DNA of 64,000 bases, from NCBI RefSeq assembly GCF_001659725.1, contig NZ_CP015922.1:1798001-1862000 (forward strand), given 5' to 3'. The translations under genes were made by a program, and so were the position numbers. Of the stretch, positions 41,289 through 50,098 are shown in pieces. The notes beneath the pieces were generated by a model. The model made no database searches, was not told where the DNA came from, and worked only from the letters and a program-made list of their open reading frames with translations. Positions within the stretch are counted from its first letter, which is position 1. Every line of letters starts with the position of its first letter. Source of the stretch: Polynucleobacter wuianus (lineage in GTDB: Bacteria; Pseudomonadota; Gammaproteobacteria; Burkholderiales; Burkholderiaceae).

Positions 41289-42395
41289 ATGACTAATCTG
41301 GCTACCGCGCAGAAGCTTGCGCCGTCCAATCTACAACTGCCGGTTTCGGCATATTTTGACGCTGACTTGTATCGGCGGGAAATTGAACTGCTTTTTAAGC
41401 AGGGGCCTGGCTATGTTGGCCACGAACTCATGGTGCCTGAAATTGGCTCGTATCAAACATTAAGCGCAGAAAACGAAGGTCGCATCCTCGTTCACAATCA
41501 CGAGGGTGTTGAACTCTTATCCAACGTTTGCCGTCATCGTCAAGCATTGATGCTCAACGGCAAAGGTAAAGCTGACAATATTGTTTGCCCATTGCATCGC
41601 TGGACTTATGACTTAAGCGGCAATTTATTAGGCGCACCGCATTTTGAAGATAAGCCTTGCTTAAATCTTGGCAAGTCGCCCCTACAAAATTGGCAAGGCC
41701 TATTGTTCGAAGGTCCACGTGATGTACGTAATGATCTTGCCAAACTCGGCGTTGCTGACGACCTTAAATTTGATGGTTACCTACTTGACCATGTTGAAGT
41801 TCATGATTGCAACTACAACTGGAAAACTTTTATTGAGGTCTATCTTGAGGACTACCATGTTGTCCCATTTCATCCTGGCTTAGGTAAGTTTGTTTCTTGC
41901 GAAGATTTGCAATGGGAATTCGGTGATTGGCATAGCGTCCAAACCGTCGGCATTCATAAAGATCTACAGAAACCAGGCTCTCCAACTTATAAAAATTGGC
42001 ATGAGGCAGTGCTGCGACAATATGGCGGCAAAGCCCCACGCCATGGAGCTATCTGGCTCACTTACTATCCCAATGTGATGGTAGAGTGGTATCCAGGTGT
42101 TCTCTGCGTATCCACCTTGCATCCTATGGGTATCAACAAGACTCGCAATATCGTTGAGTTCTACTACCCTGAAGAAATTGCTCTATTCGAGCGTGAGTTT
42201 GTAGAAGCTGAGCGCGCCGCCTATATGGAAACCTGCATCGAGGATGATGAAATCGCCGAACGTATGGATCAAGGTAGAGCCGCACTTCTTGCCCGTGGCG
42301 TTAACGAAGTTGGCCCCTATCAAAGCCCGATGGAAGACGGTATGCAGCATTTTCATGAATGGTACCGTCGTGCAATGAACTTTCAAGGCGCATAA
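41289..42395 (+). CDS. Rieske aromatic ring-hydroxylating dioxygenase, alpha subunit
   Basis: The protein has a Rieske [2Fe-2S] domain with CRHR (about residues 83-86) and CPLHRW (about 101-106), then a catalytic domain with the mononuclear iron motif VYLEDYHVVPFHPG and a later Asp in the C-terminal part. The substrate is unknown. No reductase, ferredoxin or beta subunit gene is adjacent, so it must use partners encoded elsewhere. A GTG at 41280 is an alternative start. Confidence 0.9.
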   Translation: MTNLATAQKLAPSNLQLPVSAYFDADLYRREIELLFKQGPGYVGHELMVPEIGSYQTLSAENEGRILVHNHEGVELLSNVCRHRQALMLNGKGKADNIVCPLHRWTYDLSGNLLGAPHFEDKPCLNLGKSPLQNWQGLLFEGPRDVRNDLAKLGVADDLKFDGYLLDHVEVHDCNYNWKTFIEVYLEDYHVVPFHPGLGKFVSCEDLQWEFGDWHSVQTVGIHKDLQKPGSPTYKNWHEAVLRQYGGKAPRHGAIWLTYYPNVMVEWYPGVLCVSTLHPMGINKTRNIVEFYYPEEIALFEREFVEAERAAYMETCIEDDEIAERMDQGRAALLARGVNEVGPYQSPMEDGMQHFHEWYRRAMNFQGA

Positions 42396-42446
42396 TCTAG
42401 ACAGTAGCTTTAATAAACCCTTCGCCACCACAACATAGGAAGCATC

Positions 42447-43277
42447 ATGACTCCTCTAATTACCGCAAACCAGTTAGAAGAAATCATTAATAGTGGCGAA
42501 AATGTTTTGCTCTGTGATTGCCGCTTTGATTTAGTCGATCCCCTTGCCGGCAAAAAAGCTTACGAAGAAAGCCATATTCCTGGAGCAATTTATGTTGACC
42601 TTGATCATGACATGTCGAGCAGCAAAACTGGCACAAATGGCAGACATCCCCTACCTACTCCGCAAGCTTGGGCAAAAACCAAAACCCGCCTTGGCATTAG
42701 CCCAAATACTTTAGTTGTTGCCTATGACAAACAAGGTTCAGTCTATGCAAGTCGCCTCTGGTGGATGCTCAAGGCCACTGGTCATGCCAATGTTCAGGTT
42801 CTAGATGGCGGACTCGATGCCTGGAATGGCCCGATGAGCACAGTGCCACGCCAACCTACCCCAACACTACAAGCAATTGAGCCTAGGCCTTATGTTGGCT
42901 TAGTTTTGGTTGATGAAGTTGTGAGCAATCTACAAACAAAGAAAAATACCGTTCTTGATGCCCGCGCTAATGATCGCTTTCAGGGTCAGAATGAAACCTT
43001 AGACCCGATTGGCGGACATATACCTGGCGCAATTAACCGATTCTTTAAAGGCAATCTATCTGCCACAGCATTCAAACCTGCCGAACAACTCTTTAAAGAT
43101 TTTGTTGAATTACTAGGCCCCATCAAACCAGCCGAAGTGATTCATCAATGTGGATCCGGCGTTACCGCTTGTCACAACTTACTCGCAATGGAGATTGCTG
43201 GGCTAAAAGGTTCTCGCCTATATGCAGGCAGTTGGAGCGAATGGTGTGCAGACTCTAGCAGACCTATTGAAACTTAA
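42447..43277 (+). CDS. 3-mercaptopyruvate/thiosulfate sulfurtransferase (two rhodanese domains)
   Basis: The 276-residue protein has two rhodanese domains. The active-site loop in the second is CGSGVTAC (about residues 235-242), where the first Cys is catalytic; CGSGVTA favours 3-mercaptopyruvate over thiosulfate. The linker segments LLCDCRFDLVDPLAGKKAYEESHIPGAIYVDLD and NTVLDARANDRFQGQNE are typical. It lies 51 bp after the Rieske gene on the same strand. Confidence 0.92.
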   Translation: MTPLITANQLEEIINSGENVLLCDCRFDLVDPLAGKKAYEESHIPGAIYVDLDHDMSSSKTGTNGRHPLPTPQAWAKTKTRLGISPNTLVVAYDKQGSVYASRLWWMLKATGHANVQVLDGGLDAWNGPMSTVPRQPTPTLQAIEPRPYVGLVLVDEVVSNLQTKKNTVLDARANDRFQGQNETLDPIGGHIPGAINRFFKGNLSATAFKPAEQLFKDFVELLGPIKPAEVIHQCGSGVTACHNLLAMEIAGLKGSRLYAGSWSEWCADSSRPIET

Positions 43278-43303
43278 TATAAGTTTTAAAGGTTAGCTCT
43301 TAA

Positions 43304-44077
43304 TTAATGCAGTAGGGATAGCAGGATCACGAACCCTACACCGCAAGCAATCAATACTGTTTGACGTAGTGACTCAGCCCAGTGTGGGCGACGATGCATT
43401 TGCGGAATCAAATCGCTAACTGCAATGTAAATAAAGCTGCTTGAAGCAATCACGAGCAAGTAAGGCATTGCCGCATGCGCACGCTCTAAGAAGAAATACG
43501 CCAGCACCCCGCCAACCACAGCAGACAAGCCGCAGATAAAGTTATAGAGCAATGCGCGAGTGCGGGAGAAGCCCGCATTGAGTAGAACGATAAAGTCGCC
43601 AATCTCTTGTGGAATCTCGTGGGCAATGATGGCAATCGCAGTAAAGATACCAACCTGGTAGTCCGCCATAAAAGCGGCAGCAATCAAAATACCATCGACA
43701 AAGTTATGAATGCCATCGCCAACCAAAATCATCCAGCCACTACGGCCAGCATTCTCTGCATCGTGCCCATCATGATGGTGATGACCATCGCCCTCATGAT
43801 GATGATCGTGACGTAATAAGGCAATTTTCTCTAATAAGAAAAATCCCAATAGCCCAGCTAATAAAGTTGCAAATAAGAACTGGGGATTAGTGCCCGGAAT
43901 ATTGAATGCCTCGGGCAATGAGTGCAACAAGGCAGTAGCCAGCAGAATACCCACTGACAAACTCACCATGTTGTTCACCATCTTAGATAACAGCGCCAAC
44001 GAACAACTGGCGGCAACTAACACGCTTGCAGTACCCGCTAACGCCGTGACTAAGAGGATGCTTTGTAAAACCGTCAT
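43304..44077 (-). CDS. ZIP family divalent metal transporter
   Basis: The 257-residue membrane protein has about eight helices and the ZIP motifs GDGIHNFVDGILIAAAF (helix 4) and IAIIAHEIPQEIGDFIVLLNAGF (helix 5), with His-rich loop HDHHHEGDGHHHHDGHDAE between helices 3 and 4. It probably moves Zn or Fe into the cytoplasm. It follows the dienelactone hydrolase gene by 6 bp. Confidence 0.92.
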   Translation of the reverse strand: MTVLQSILLVTALAGTASVLVAASCSLALLSKMVNNMVSLSVGILLATALLHSLPEAFNIPGTNPQFLFATLLAGLLGFFLLEKIALLRHDHHHEGDGHHHHDGHDAENAGRSGWMILVGDGIHNFVDGILIAAAFMADYQVGIFTAIAIIAHEIPQEIGDFIVLLNAGFSRTRALLYNFICGLSAVVGGVLAYFFLERAHAAMPYLLVIASSSFIYIAVSDLIPQMHRRPHWAESLRQTVLIACGVGFVILLSLLH

Positions 44078-44083
44078 GAAGAA

Positions 44084-44968
44084 TTACGCTACGCCCATTT
44101 TCTTGAACCAAGCGATGCACTTTTCCCAGCCATCTTTAGCAGGACTTTCGCGATAGCTTGCGCGATAATCTGCATGAAAAGCGTGTGGCGCATCTGGATA
44201 AACTTCAATCAAGGATGCTTTGGCTGCAGGGTTTTTTGGAGCTGCTTGCGCAAGGGCTGCGCGCATTTGATCCACGCTCTCCAACGAGATCCCAGTATCA
44301 GCACCACCATATAGGCCGAGTACTGGCGCCTTCAAATCAGCTGCAAGGTCGACTGGATGACGTGGACTGTTTTCCGTTTTTTCGCCAATGACTCGACCGT
44401 ACCAAGCCACACCGGCTTTTACTTGCGGCAAAGTGGCAGACAACCAAGTAATGCGACCGCCCCAGCAAAAACCAGTAACACCAACACGCTTAAGATCGCC
44501 ACCATTTTTTCCGGCCCAGACCAAAGCTCCTTGCAAATCATTTAAGACTTGAGCATCGGGAGTCTTAGCAACGATGTTTGACTGAATCTCAGCAATAGTG
44601 CCGTAAGTATTGGGGTCACCTGCACGAGTAAAGAACTCAGGAGCAATCGCGAGATAACCTAATTTTGCAAAACGTCGTGTGACATCAGCAATGTATTCAT
44701 GTACGCCGAAGATTTCACTCACAACGATGATGATTGGCAAATTGCCTTTTACCTTTTCGGGTCGTGATACATAGGCTGGCAGCTGAAAGCTGCCAATCGG
44801 AATCATTTGCTCACTCGCTTGTATGCCTTTGAAATCCGTCTCAATGGCTGTAGCCAATACCGGATCAGAAGCTGCGACAAAGCCAACGCCCATAGTTGTT
44901 ACCACAGTTACGTTAGCAACTGAGGTTTTCATAAAGTTTCTTCTGCTGTTTTGTATCTGATTGCTCAT
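44084..44968 (-). CDS. Exported dienelactone hydrolase family protein (Tat signal)
   Basis: The protein starts with a twin-arginine signal, SRRNFMKTS, and a hydrophobic stretch ending near DPVLA. The alpha/beta hydrolase core has the Cys nucleophile in GVTGFCWGGR, an Asp in LYGGADTGI and the His in YPDAPHAFHADYR. The start at 44968 is set by AGGGAGA upstream. It lies 23 bp after polA and 6 bp before the ZIP gene. Its substrate is unknown. Confidence 0.9.
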   Translation of the reverse strand: MSNQIQNSRRNFMKTSVANVTVVTTMGVGFVAASDPVLATAIETDFKGIQASEQMIPIGSFQLPAYVSRPEKVKGNLPIIIVVSEIFGVHEYIADVTRRFAKLGYLAIAPEFFTRAGDPNTYGTIAEIQSNIVAKTPDAQVLNDLQGALVWAGKNGGDLKRVGVTGFCWGGRITWLSATLPQVKAGVAWYGRVIGEKTENSPRHPVDLAADLKAPVLGLYGGADTGISLESVDQMRAALAQAAPKNPAAKASLIEVYPDAPHAFHADYRASYRESPAKDGWEKCIAWFKKMGVA

Positions 44969-44991
44969 GATGCTTGTCTCCCTGCTAATTT

Positions 44992-47817
44992 CTAGTGTGC
45001 TTCTTCCCAATTATCGCCAATCCCAATACTGACAACCAAAGGTACCTTCAATTGAGCCACATTGCACATCAAATTAGGCAACTTTGCTTGCAATAGGTCG
45101 ATTTCATTAAAAGGAACATCAAATACCAATTCGTCATGCACCTGCAATAGGAGCTTGGTCTTGAGTTGCTCCTTTTCGAGCCAATCTTCAACGGCAATCA
45201 TTGCCAATTTAATTAGGTCGGCAGCAGTTCCTTGCATTGGCGCATTAATAGCAGCACGCTCAGCACCCTGACGACGCGGTCCATTTGAACCCTTAATTTC
45301 AGGTAACCAGAGGCGCCTACCAAAAACGGTTTCCACGTAGCCATTTTCTCTAGCCTCCAAACGTGTGCGCTCCATATATTGCGCAACGCCTGGGTAACGA
45401 TCGAAATATTTCGCAATATAGTTTTGCGCAGCAGAACGTTCAATGCCCAAGTTGCCCGCTAAACCAAAGGCACTCATGCCATAAATGAGGCCAAAGTTAA
45501 TGACCTTGGCATATCGACGTTGTTCTGAATTGACATCCTCTAATGGGATACCAAAAATCTCTGCAGCGGTTGCTTGGTGAACATCCTTGCCATCTCTAAA
45601 TGCGGCAAGAAGATTTTCATCCTCAGCAATGTGCGCCATGATACGTAGCTCAATTTGCGAATAGTCGGCAGATAACAACTTGCAACCATCTGCTGGAACA
45701 AATGCTTCCCGGATACGACGACCTTCTTCTGTGCGCACGGGAATATTTTGTAAGTTCGGGTCACTCGATGCCAAGCGGCCAGTGACTGCGGTTGCTTGCG
45801 AGAAGTTGGTATGCACGCGACCTGTTTTGGGGTCAGCCATTCGGGGAAGCTTCTCTATATAGGTTGACATCAGCTTAGCCAAGCTACGGTAATCCAAGAT
45901 GCGTGCTGGCAATGGATAGTCCTCAGCCAATTTTTGCAAAACCTCTTCATCCGTTGAAGGCGCGCCCGATGGCGTTTTCTTAATGACGGGCAACTCGAGT
46001 TGGACAAAAAGAATTTCAGCTATTTGTTTGGGTGATTGAATGTTGAATGGCTGTCCTGCCAGTTGATGAATCTCGCCTTCAAGCTCTAAAAGACGCTTGC
46101 CAACCTGCTGCCCCTGTTTAGCCAATAAAACTGAATCAATCCGAATGCCATTACGTTCCATGATTCCCAATACGCGCATCGCCGGTATTTCAATCTTTTC
46201 ATAGACATAGAGCAAGCCTGGACTCTCTTGGATTTGTGGCCAAAGCTCCAGTTGCAGGCGCAAAGTAATGTCAGCATCCTCAGCTGCATAGTCCGTAGCG
46301 ATCTTGAGATCCACCTGATCAAAACCGATTTGGTGAACACCTTTGCCGCACACCTCTTCGTATCGAATGGTCTTCATGCCCAAATGGCGCTCGGCCAAAC
46401 TGTCCATATTGTGCGGAAGATGTGACTCCAAAACGTAGGACTCAAGCAAGGTATCAAATGCAACACCGCCTAGAGTAATTCCATAGTTAGCGAAAATATG
46501 GGCGTCGTACTTTAAGTTTTGCCCAACCTTTAAACGACTTGTGCTTTCTAGCCAAGGTTTTAATTTTGCAAGTACAGCATCACGATTGAGTTGTACTTCG
46601 CCATTACGATGCGCTACTGGAATGTAGCAAGCTTCGCCTGGTTTTACTGACAGTGAGATGCCAACCAGTTCAGCAGCCAATGCATCTAAGCTAGTTGTTT
46701 CTGTATCAACTGCAGTCAGCTGCGCAGCCTCAATCTTTTTAAACCACTTTTCTAAAGCAGTTTCATCTGTTACGCACTCGTAGTTGCGCTCAATCGCACC
46801 TTGTAGATCAGTTGTATCTTGTGACAGTACTTTAGTCGGAGCACTGGCAATAACGCGTGATTTTTTAGGGTCGCTTTCTTCTGAACTACTAGTGATTGGG
46901 CTACCAGCCAGATCAAAGCTAGGTGCTTCGGAGGCTATATCTGCTGGGCTTATCAGCTGTTTTTCCACATCGCGCAACCAGGTCTTAAAGGCATAACGCT
47001 CAAATAACTCCCTTAGCAAAGCAGCATCTTCAGACTTAGCATGTAAATCATCTAAGCCAGGCAAATGGGGCGATAAATCACAATCCGTTTTTACGGTGAT
47101 CAGTTGACGAGCTTGCGGCAACCAATCTAAAGTTGCGCGAAGATTTTCTCCAACAACACCTTTCACTTGATCTGCATTAGCCATCAAGTTATCAAGATTT
47201 CCAAACTCTGCTAACCACTTGTTAGCAGTTTTGGGTCCCGCCTTAGGAACACCAGGTACGTTATCCACGGCATCACCGATGATAGATAAATAATCGACGA
47301 TGAGTTCAGGGGGCACGCCAAATTTTTCTTTTACACCCTCAATATCCAACCTCTCATTTGTCATCGTGTTGATGAGCGTGACCGAAGAATTGACTAACTG
47401 CGCTAGATCTTTATCGCCAGTGGAGATAATCGTTTCCCAACCCGCTTGAGTAGCTTGACACGCGAGAGTGCCGATCACATCATCGGCCTCCACTCCTGAG
47501 ATCATTAAGACCGGCCAACCCAAAGCTTTAACCATCATGTGTATGGGCTCGATTTGTTTGACCAGATCCTCTGGCATAGGGGAGCGGTGAGCCTTGTACT
47601 CGGAGTACATTTCATCCCGAAAAGTCTTGCCCTTGGCATCAAAAACGCAGGCAATATGGTCTGCCTTGAGCTCGGATCTAGCTCGGCGCATCATATTCAC
47701 CATGCCATATATGGCGCCAGTAGGCTCTCCAGCCCCATTTCTGAGGTCTGGCATGGCATGAAAGGCGCGATAGAGGTAGCTAGAGCCGTCTACCAACAAG
47801 AGTCTATGTTTAGTCAT
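44992..47817 (-). CDS. polA: DNA polymerase I
   Basis: PolA repairs DNA and removes RNA primers. The 941-residue protein has all three domains: 5'-nuclease (MTKHRLLLVDGSSYLYRAFHAMPDL; FGVPPELIVDYLSIIGDAVDNVPGVPKAGPKTA), 3'-5' exonuclease (AVDTETTSLDALAAELVGIS) and polymerase (SADYSQIELRIMAHI; NFGLIYGMSAFGLA; LLLQVHDELVFDVP). The start at 47817 follows the family; the frame is open 47 codons further upstream. Confidence 0.97.
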   Translation of the reverse strand: MTKHRLLLVDGSSYLYRAFHAMPDLRNGAGEPTGAIYGMVNMMRRARSELKADHIACVFDAKGKTFRDEMYSEYKAHRSPMPEDLVKQIEPIHMMVKALGWPVLMISGVEADDVIGTLACQATQAGWETIISTGDKDLAQLVNSSVTLINTMTNERLDIEGVKEKFGVPPELIVDYLSIIGDAVDNVPGVPKAGPKTANKWLAEFGNLDNLMANADQVKGVVGENLRATLDWLPQARQLITVKTDCDLSPHLPGLDDLHAKSEDAALLRELFERYAFKTWLRDVEKQLISPADIASEAPSFDLAGSPITSSSEESDPKKSRVIASAPTKVLSQDTTDLQGAIERNYECVTDETALEKWFKKIEAAQLTAVDTETTSLDALAAELVGISLSVKPGEACYIPVAHRNGEVQLNRDAVLAKLKPWLESTSRLKVGQNLKYDAHIFANYGITLGGVAFDTLLESYVLESHLPHNMDSLAERHLGMKTIRYEEVCGKGVHQIGFDQVDLKIATDYAAEDADITLRLQLELWPQIQESPGLLYVYEKIEIPAMRVLGIMERNGIRIDSVLLAKQGQQVGKRLLELEGEIHQLAGQPFNIQSPKQIAEILFVQLELPVIKKTPSGAPSTDEEVLQKLAEDYPLPARILDYRSLAKLMSTYIEKLPRMADPKTGRVHTNFSQATAVTGRLASSDPNLQNIPVRTEEGRRIREAFVPADGCKLLSADYSQIELRIMAHIAEDENLLAAFRDGKDVHQATAAEIFGIPLEDVNSEQRRYAKVINFGLIYGMSAFGLAGNLGIERSAAQNYIAKYFDRYPGVAQYMERTRLEARENGYVETVFGRRLWLPEIKGSNGPRRQGAERAAINAPMQGTAADLIKLAMIAVEDWLEKEQLKTKLLLQVHDELVFDVPFNEIDLLQAKLPNLMCNVAQLKVPLVVSIGIGDNWEEAH

Positions 47818-47899
47818 ACCGCAATCGTACAATCTAGTTATGAATTGCCTACAGGTCTGGTTAAAGAACCGTCCGAGAGTAGGCCAAAAAAGGTGAAAA

Positions 47900-48313
47900 A
47901 TGATGCATGCTCTAACAAACTTAATTAGCCATACCCTCAGCCAAAGCCTTGCTCTCATGAGCTTTTTGGTGGTTTTTAGCCTCTTTGGAGTGGGGTCGGC
48001 GCAAGCTCAGAATACCAGCCAAGCCCTAAGCCAATCTGAGCTCAACCGAATTAACAATCAACCGTTGGCTCCAACCGTTAGTCCAGCAGGCGTCATGAGC
48101 AGTCCTGAATCCCGCAAACCAAGCTTTCAGCACAAAGAAGCTACCGGTACTGAGATTACCGAATACAAGGATGCCAATAGTCCAACCCAGGTACAGGTCA
48201 AAACTAAGTACACCACCTATGAGATGTCACCTCCAGACTCCGTAATGCCTGGACCTCCATCCGGTGAAGGCGCACTCATAAGCGTACCTAGCATTAGCAT
48301 TCCGATTCAGTAA
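47900..48313 (+). CDS. Exported DUF2782-like protein
   Basis: The 137-residue protein has a signal peptide ending GSAQAQ, a low-complexity Ser/Pro/Asn-rich middle and a C-terminal part GTEITEYKDANSPTQVQVKTKYTTYEMSPPDS, which loosely fits DUF2782. DUF2782 genes often lie between polA and thrB in proteobacteria, as here. Function is unknown. The family match is inferred mainly from location and the TEITEY motif. Confidence 0.7.
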   Translation: MMHALTNLISHTLSQSLALMSFLVVFSLFGVGSAQAQNTSQALSQSELNRINNQPLAPTVSPAGVMSSPESRKPSFQHKEATGTEITEYKDANSPTQVQVKTKYTTYEMSPPDSVMPGPPSGEGALISVPSISIPIQ

Positions 48314-48339
48314 GAAATAAAAAGAATAGTTACTGCTTT

Positions 48340-49317
48340 ATGGCTGTATTTACCCCCGTTGAACTGAGCGATATCACTGCATGGATCTCGCAAAATTTCA
48401 AGATTGGTGAGGCGACTAAGATACGCGGTATTCATGGTGGAATTGAAAACTCGAATTTCTTTTTAGATACTGTGAAAGATGGCAAGAAGCAAGAATATGT
48501 TCTAACCATCTTTGAGCGCTTATCCGCAGAGCAACTACCCTACTACCTTGAGTTAATGCGTCACTTGGCCAACAAGGGCGTACCCGTTCCCAAGCCAATT
48601 GAAAATAATCAGGGAGAAATTCTATTTTCCCTCAAAGGCAAGCCGGCAGCGATTGTGAGCAAGTTGCCGGGTCTATCCCGCATGCAACCTGAGGCAAAAC
48701 ATTGCGCCATGGTTGGTGAGATGCTGGCAAAGATGCATTTAGCTGGAAAAGACTTTCCAAAATCACAAGAAAATCTTCGCAGCCTTAGCTGGTGGCAAGA
48801 AACAATTCCTTTGGTATTGCCACACTTAAATTCAGCACAAAAAGATTTGCTCACTCATGAGCTGGCTACACAAGAAGCTTTTTTTACATCCAGCAATTAC
48901 GATATGCTGCCACAAGGTGCAAGTCATTGTGATCTCTTTAGAGATAATGTCTTATTTGATTCACAAGGTTCTACCGATACCAGCAAAGATCAACTCGGCG
49001 GCTTCTTTGATTTTTATTTCGCAGGTACAGATAAGTGGCTATTCGATCTTGCTGTCACCGTGAATGACTGGTGTCTGGCTGAGAATAAACAAGATCTTGA
49101 TCCTGTGCGTTTTGATGCCCTCATGCAGGCTTATCAATCTGTGCGCCCCTTAAGCAAAGAAGAGCAAGCAAGTTGGCCGCTCATGGTGCGCGCCGCTGCG
49201 CTACGCTTCTGGGTGTCTCGTCTGTGGGATTTCTATTTACCACGCGATGCACAAATGCTGACCCCACACGATCCAACTCACTTTGAGAGCATTTTGCTCA
49301 GTCGCCGCTCTTTATGA
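48340..49317 (+). CDS. thrB: Homoserine kinase (ThrB, aminoglycoside phosphotransferase-like)
   Basis: This enzyme phosphorylates homoserine in threonine synthesis. The 325-residue protein belongs to the APH-fold ThrB type of Pseudomonas: VFTPVELSDITAWISQNF, GIHGGIENSNFFL, the catalytic segment GASHCDLFRDNVLFD and GFFDFYFAGTDKWLFDLAVTVNDWC. Its stop overlaps the start of the next gene by 4 bp. Confidence 0.93.
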   Translation: MAVFTPVELSDITAWISQNFKIGEATKIRGIHGGIENSNFFLDTVKDGKKQEYVLTIFERLSAEQLPYYLELMRHLANKGVPVPKPIENNQGEILFSLKGKPAAIVSKLPGLSRMQPEAKHCAMVGEMLAKMHLAGKDFPKSQENLRSLSWWQETIPLVLPHLNSAQKDLLTHELATQEAFFTSSNYDMLPQGASHCDLFRDNVLFDSQGSTDTSKDQLGGFFDFYFAGTDKWLFDLAVTVNDWCLAENKQDLDPVRFDALMQAYQSVRPLSKEEQASWPLMVRAAALRFWVSRLWDFYLPRDAQMLTPHDPTHFESILLSRRSL

Positions 49318-50087
49318 AACTCAATTCTGTCGCCCCCAAGGAAGGCTATGCCTGGATTAGACAAGGCATCTGGCTCTTCAAGCAAAACCCACTGGGTTTT
49401 TTGATGTTGGTTTTTATGTATGTCTTTACTGCTCAACTCGCAGTCATCATCCCTGTAGTCGGCGTGTTTGCAGTGCTGCTCTTAACGCCAACTCTGTCGG
49501 TGGGCTTCATGACAGCCTGTCGTCAAGCGATTCAAAAAGAACGTATCCGCCCGATGGTGTATTTGATTGCTCTGCAATCAGGTGTATTGGTTCGTAAACG
49601 TATGTTGCAGTTGGGTCTAATTTACGCTGCACTCATTCTGTTGCTCAGTTTGATTTTGAGCCTCTTAGTCGATTTTGAATTGTTGCTTCCCCTCATGACT
49701 GGCGACAAAGTCATTTCGCCTGAAGCGCTACGTCAAATCTATTTAGTGCTTTTCTTTGGGGCCATCCTCTACATTCCAGTCGCTATGCTAATGTGGTTCT
49801 CACCAGTCTTGGTTGCTTGGGCAGATATGTCGGTTCCTCAAGCGCTCTTTTCTAGCTGGCTGGCTTGTTGGACTAATAAGGCAGCATTCTTTTTCTATCT
49901 TGCCATTTGGAGCGCAGTACTAATTGCCATTCCGTTGACGATTGGCATGTTGTTTGATGCGCTCGATTTTGGTCAAGCAGCGTCATTTATCATTGCCCCC
50001 ATCTCGATGGCTGGTCTAACGGTAATGCACTGTTCTTTCTACGCAACTTGGAAAGCGTGCTTTACTGAAGATGAAATAGTAGTTTAG
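49314..50087 (+). CDS. BPSS1780-type integral membrane protein
   Basis: The 257-residue protein has about six helices and starts NSVAPKEGYAWIRQGIWLFKQNPLGFLMLV, the pattern of the BPSS1780 family found in Burkholderiales. Its function is unknown. The start overlaps thrB (ATGA), so it is translated together with that gene. It ends 11 bp before the convergent uvrD gene. Confidence 0.83.
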   Translation: MKLNSVAPKEGYAWIRQGIWLFKQNPLGFLMLVFMYVFTAQLAVIIPVVGVFAVLLLTPTLSVGFMTACRQAIQKERIRPMVYLIALQSGVLVRKRMLQLGLIYAALILLLSLILSLLVDFELLLPLMTGDKVISPEALRQIYLVLFFGAILYIPVAMLMWFSPVLVAWADMSVPQALFSSWLACWTNKAAFFFYLAIWSAVLIAIPLTIGMLFDALDFGQAASFIIAPISMAGLTVMHCSFYATWKACFTEDEIVV

Positions 50088-50098
50088 TTTTTCGCAGC

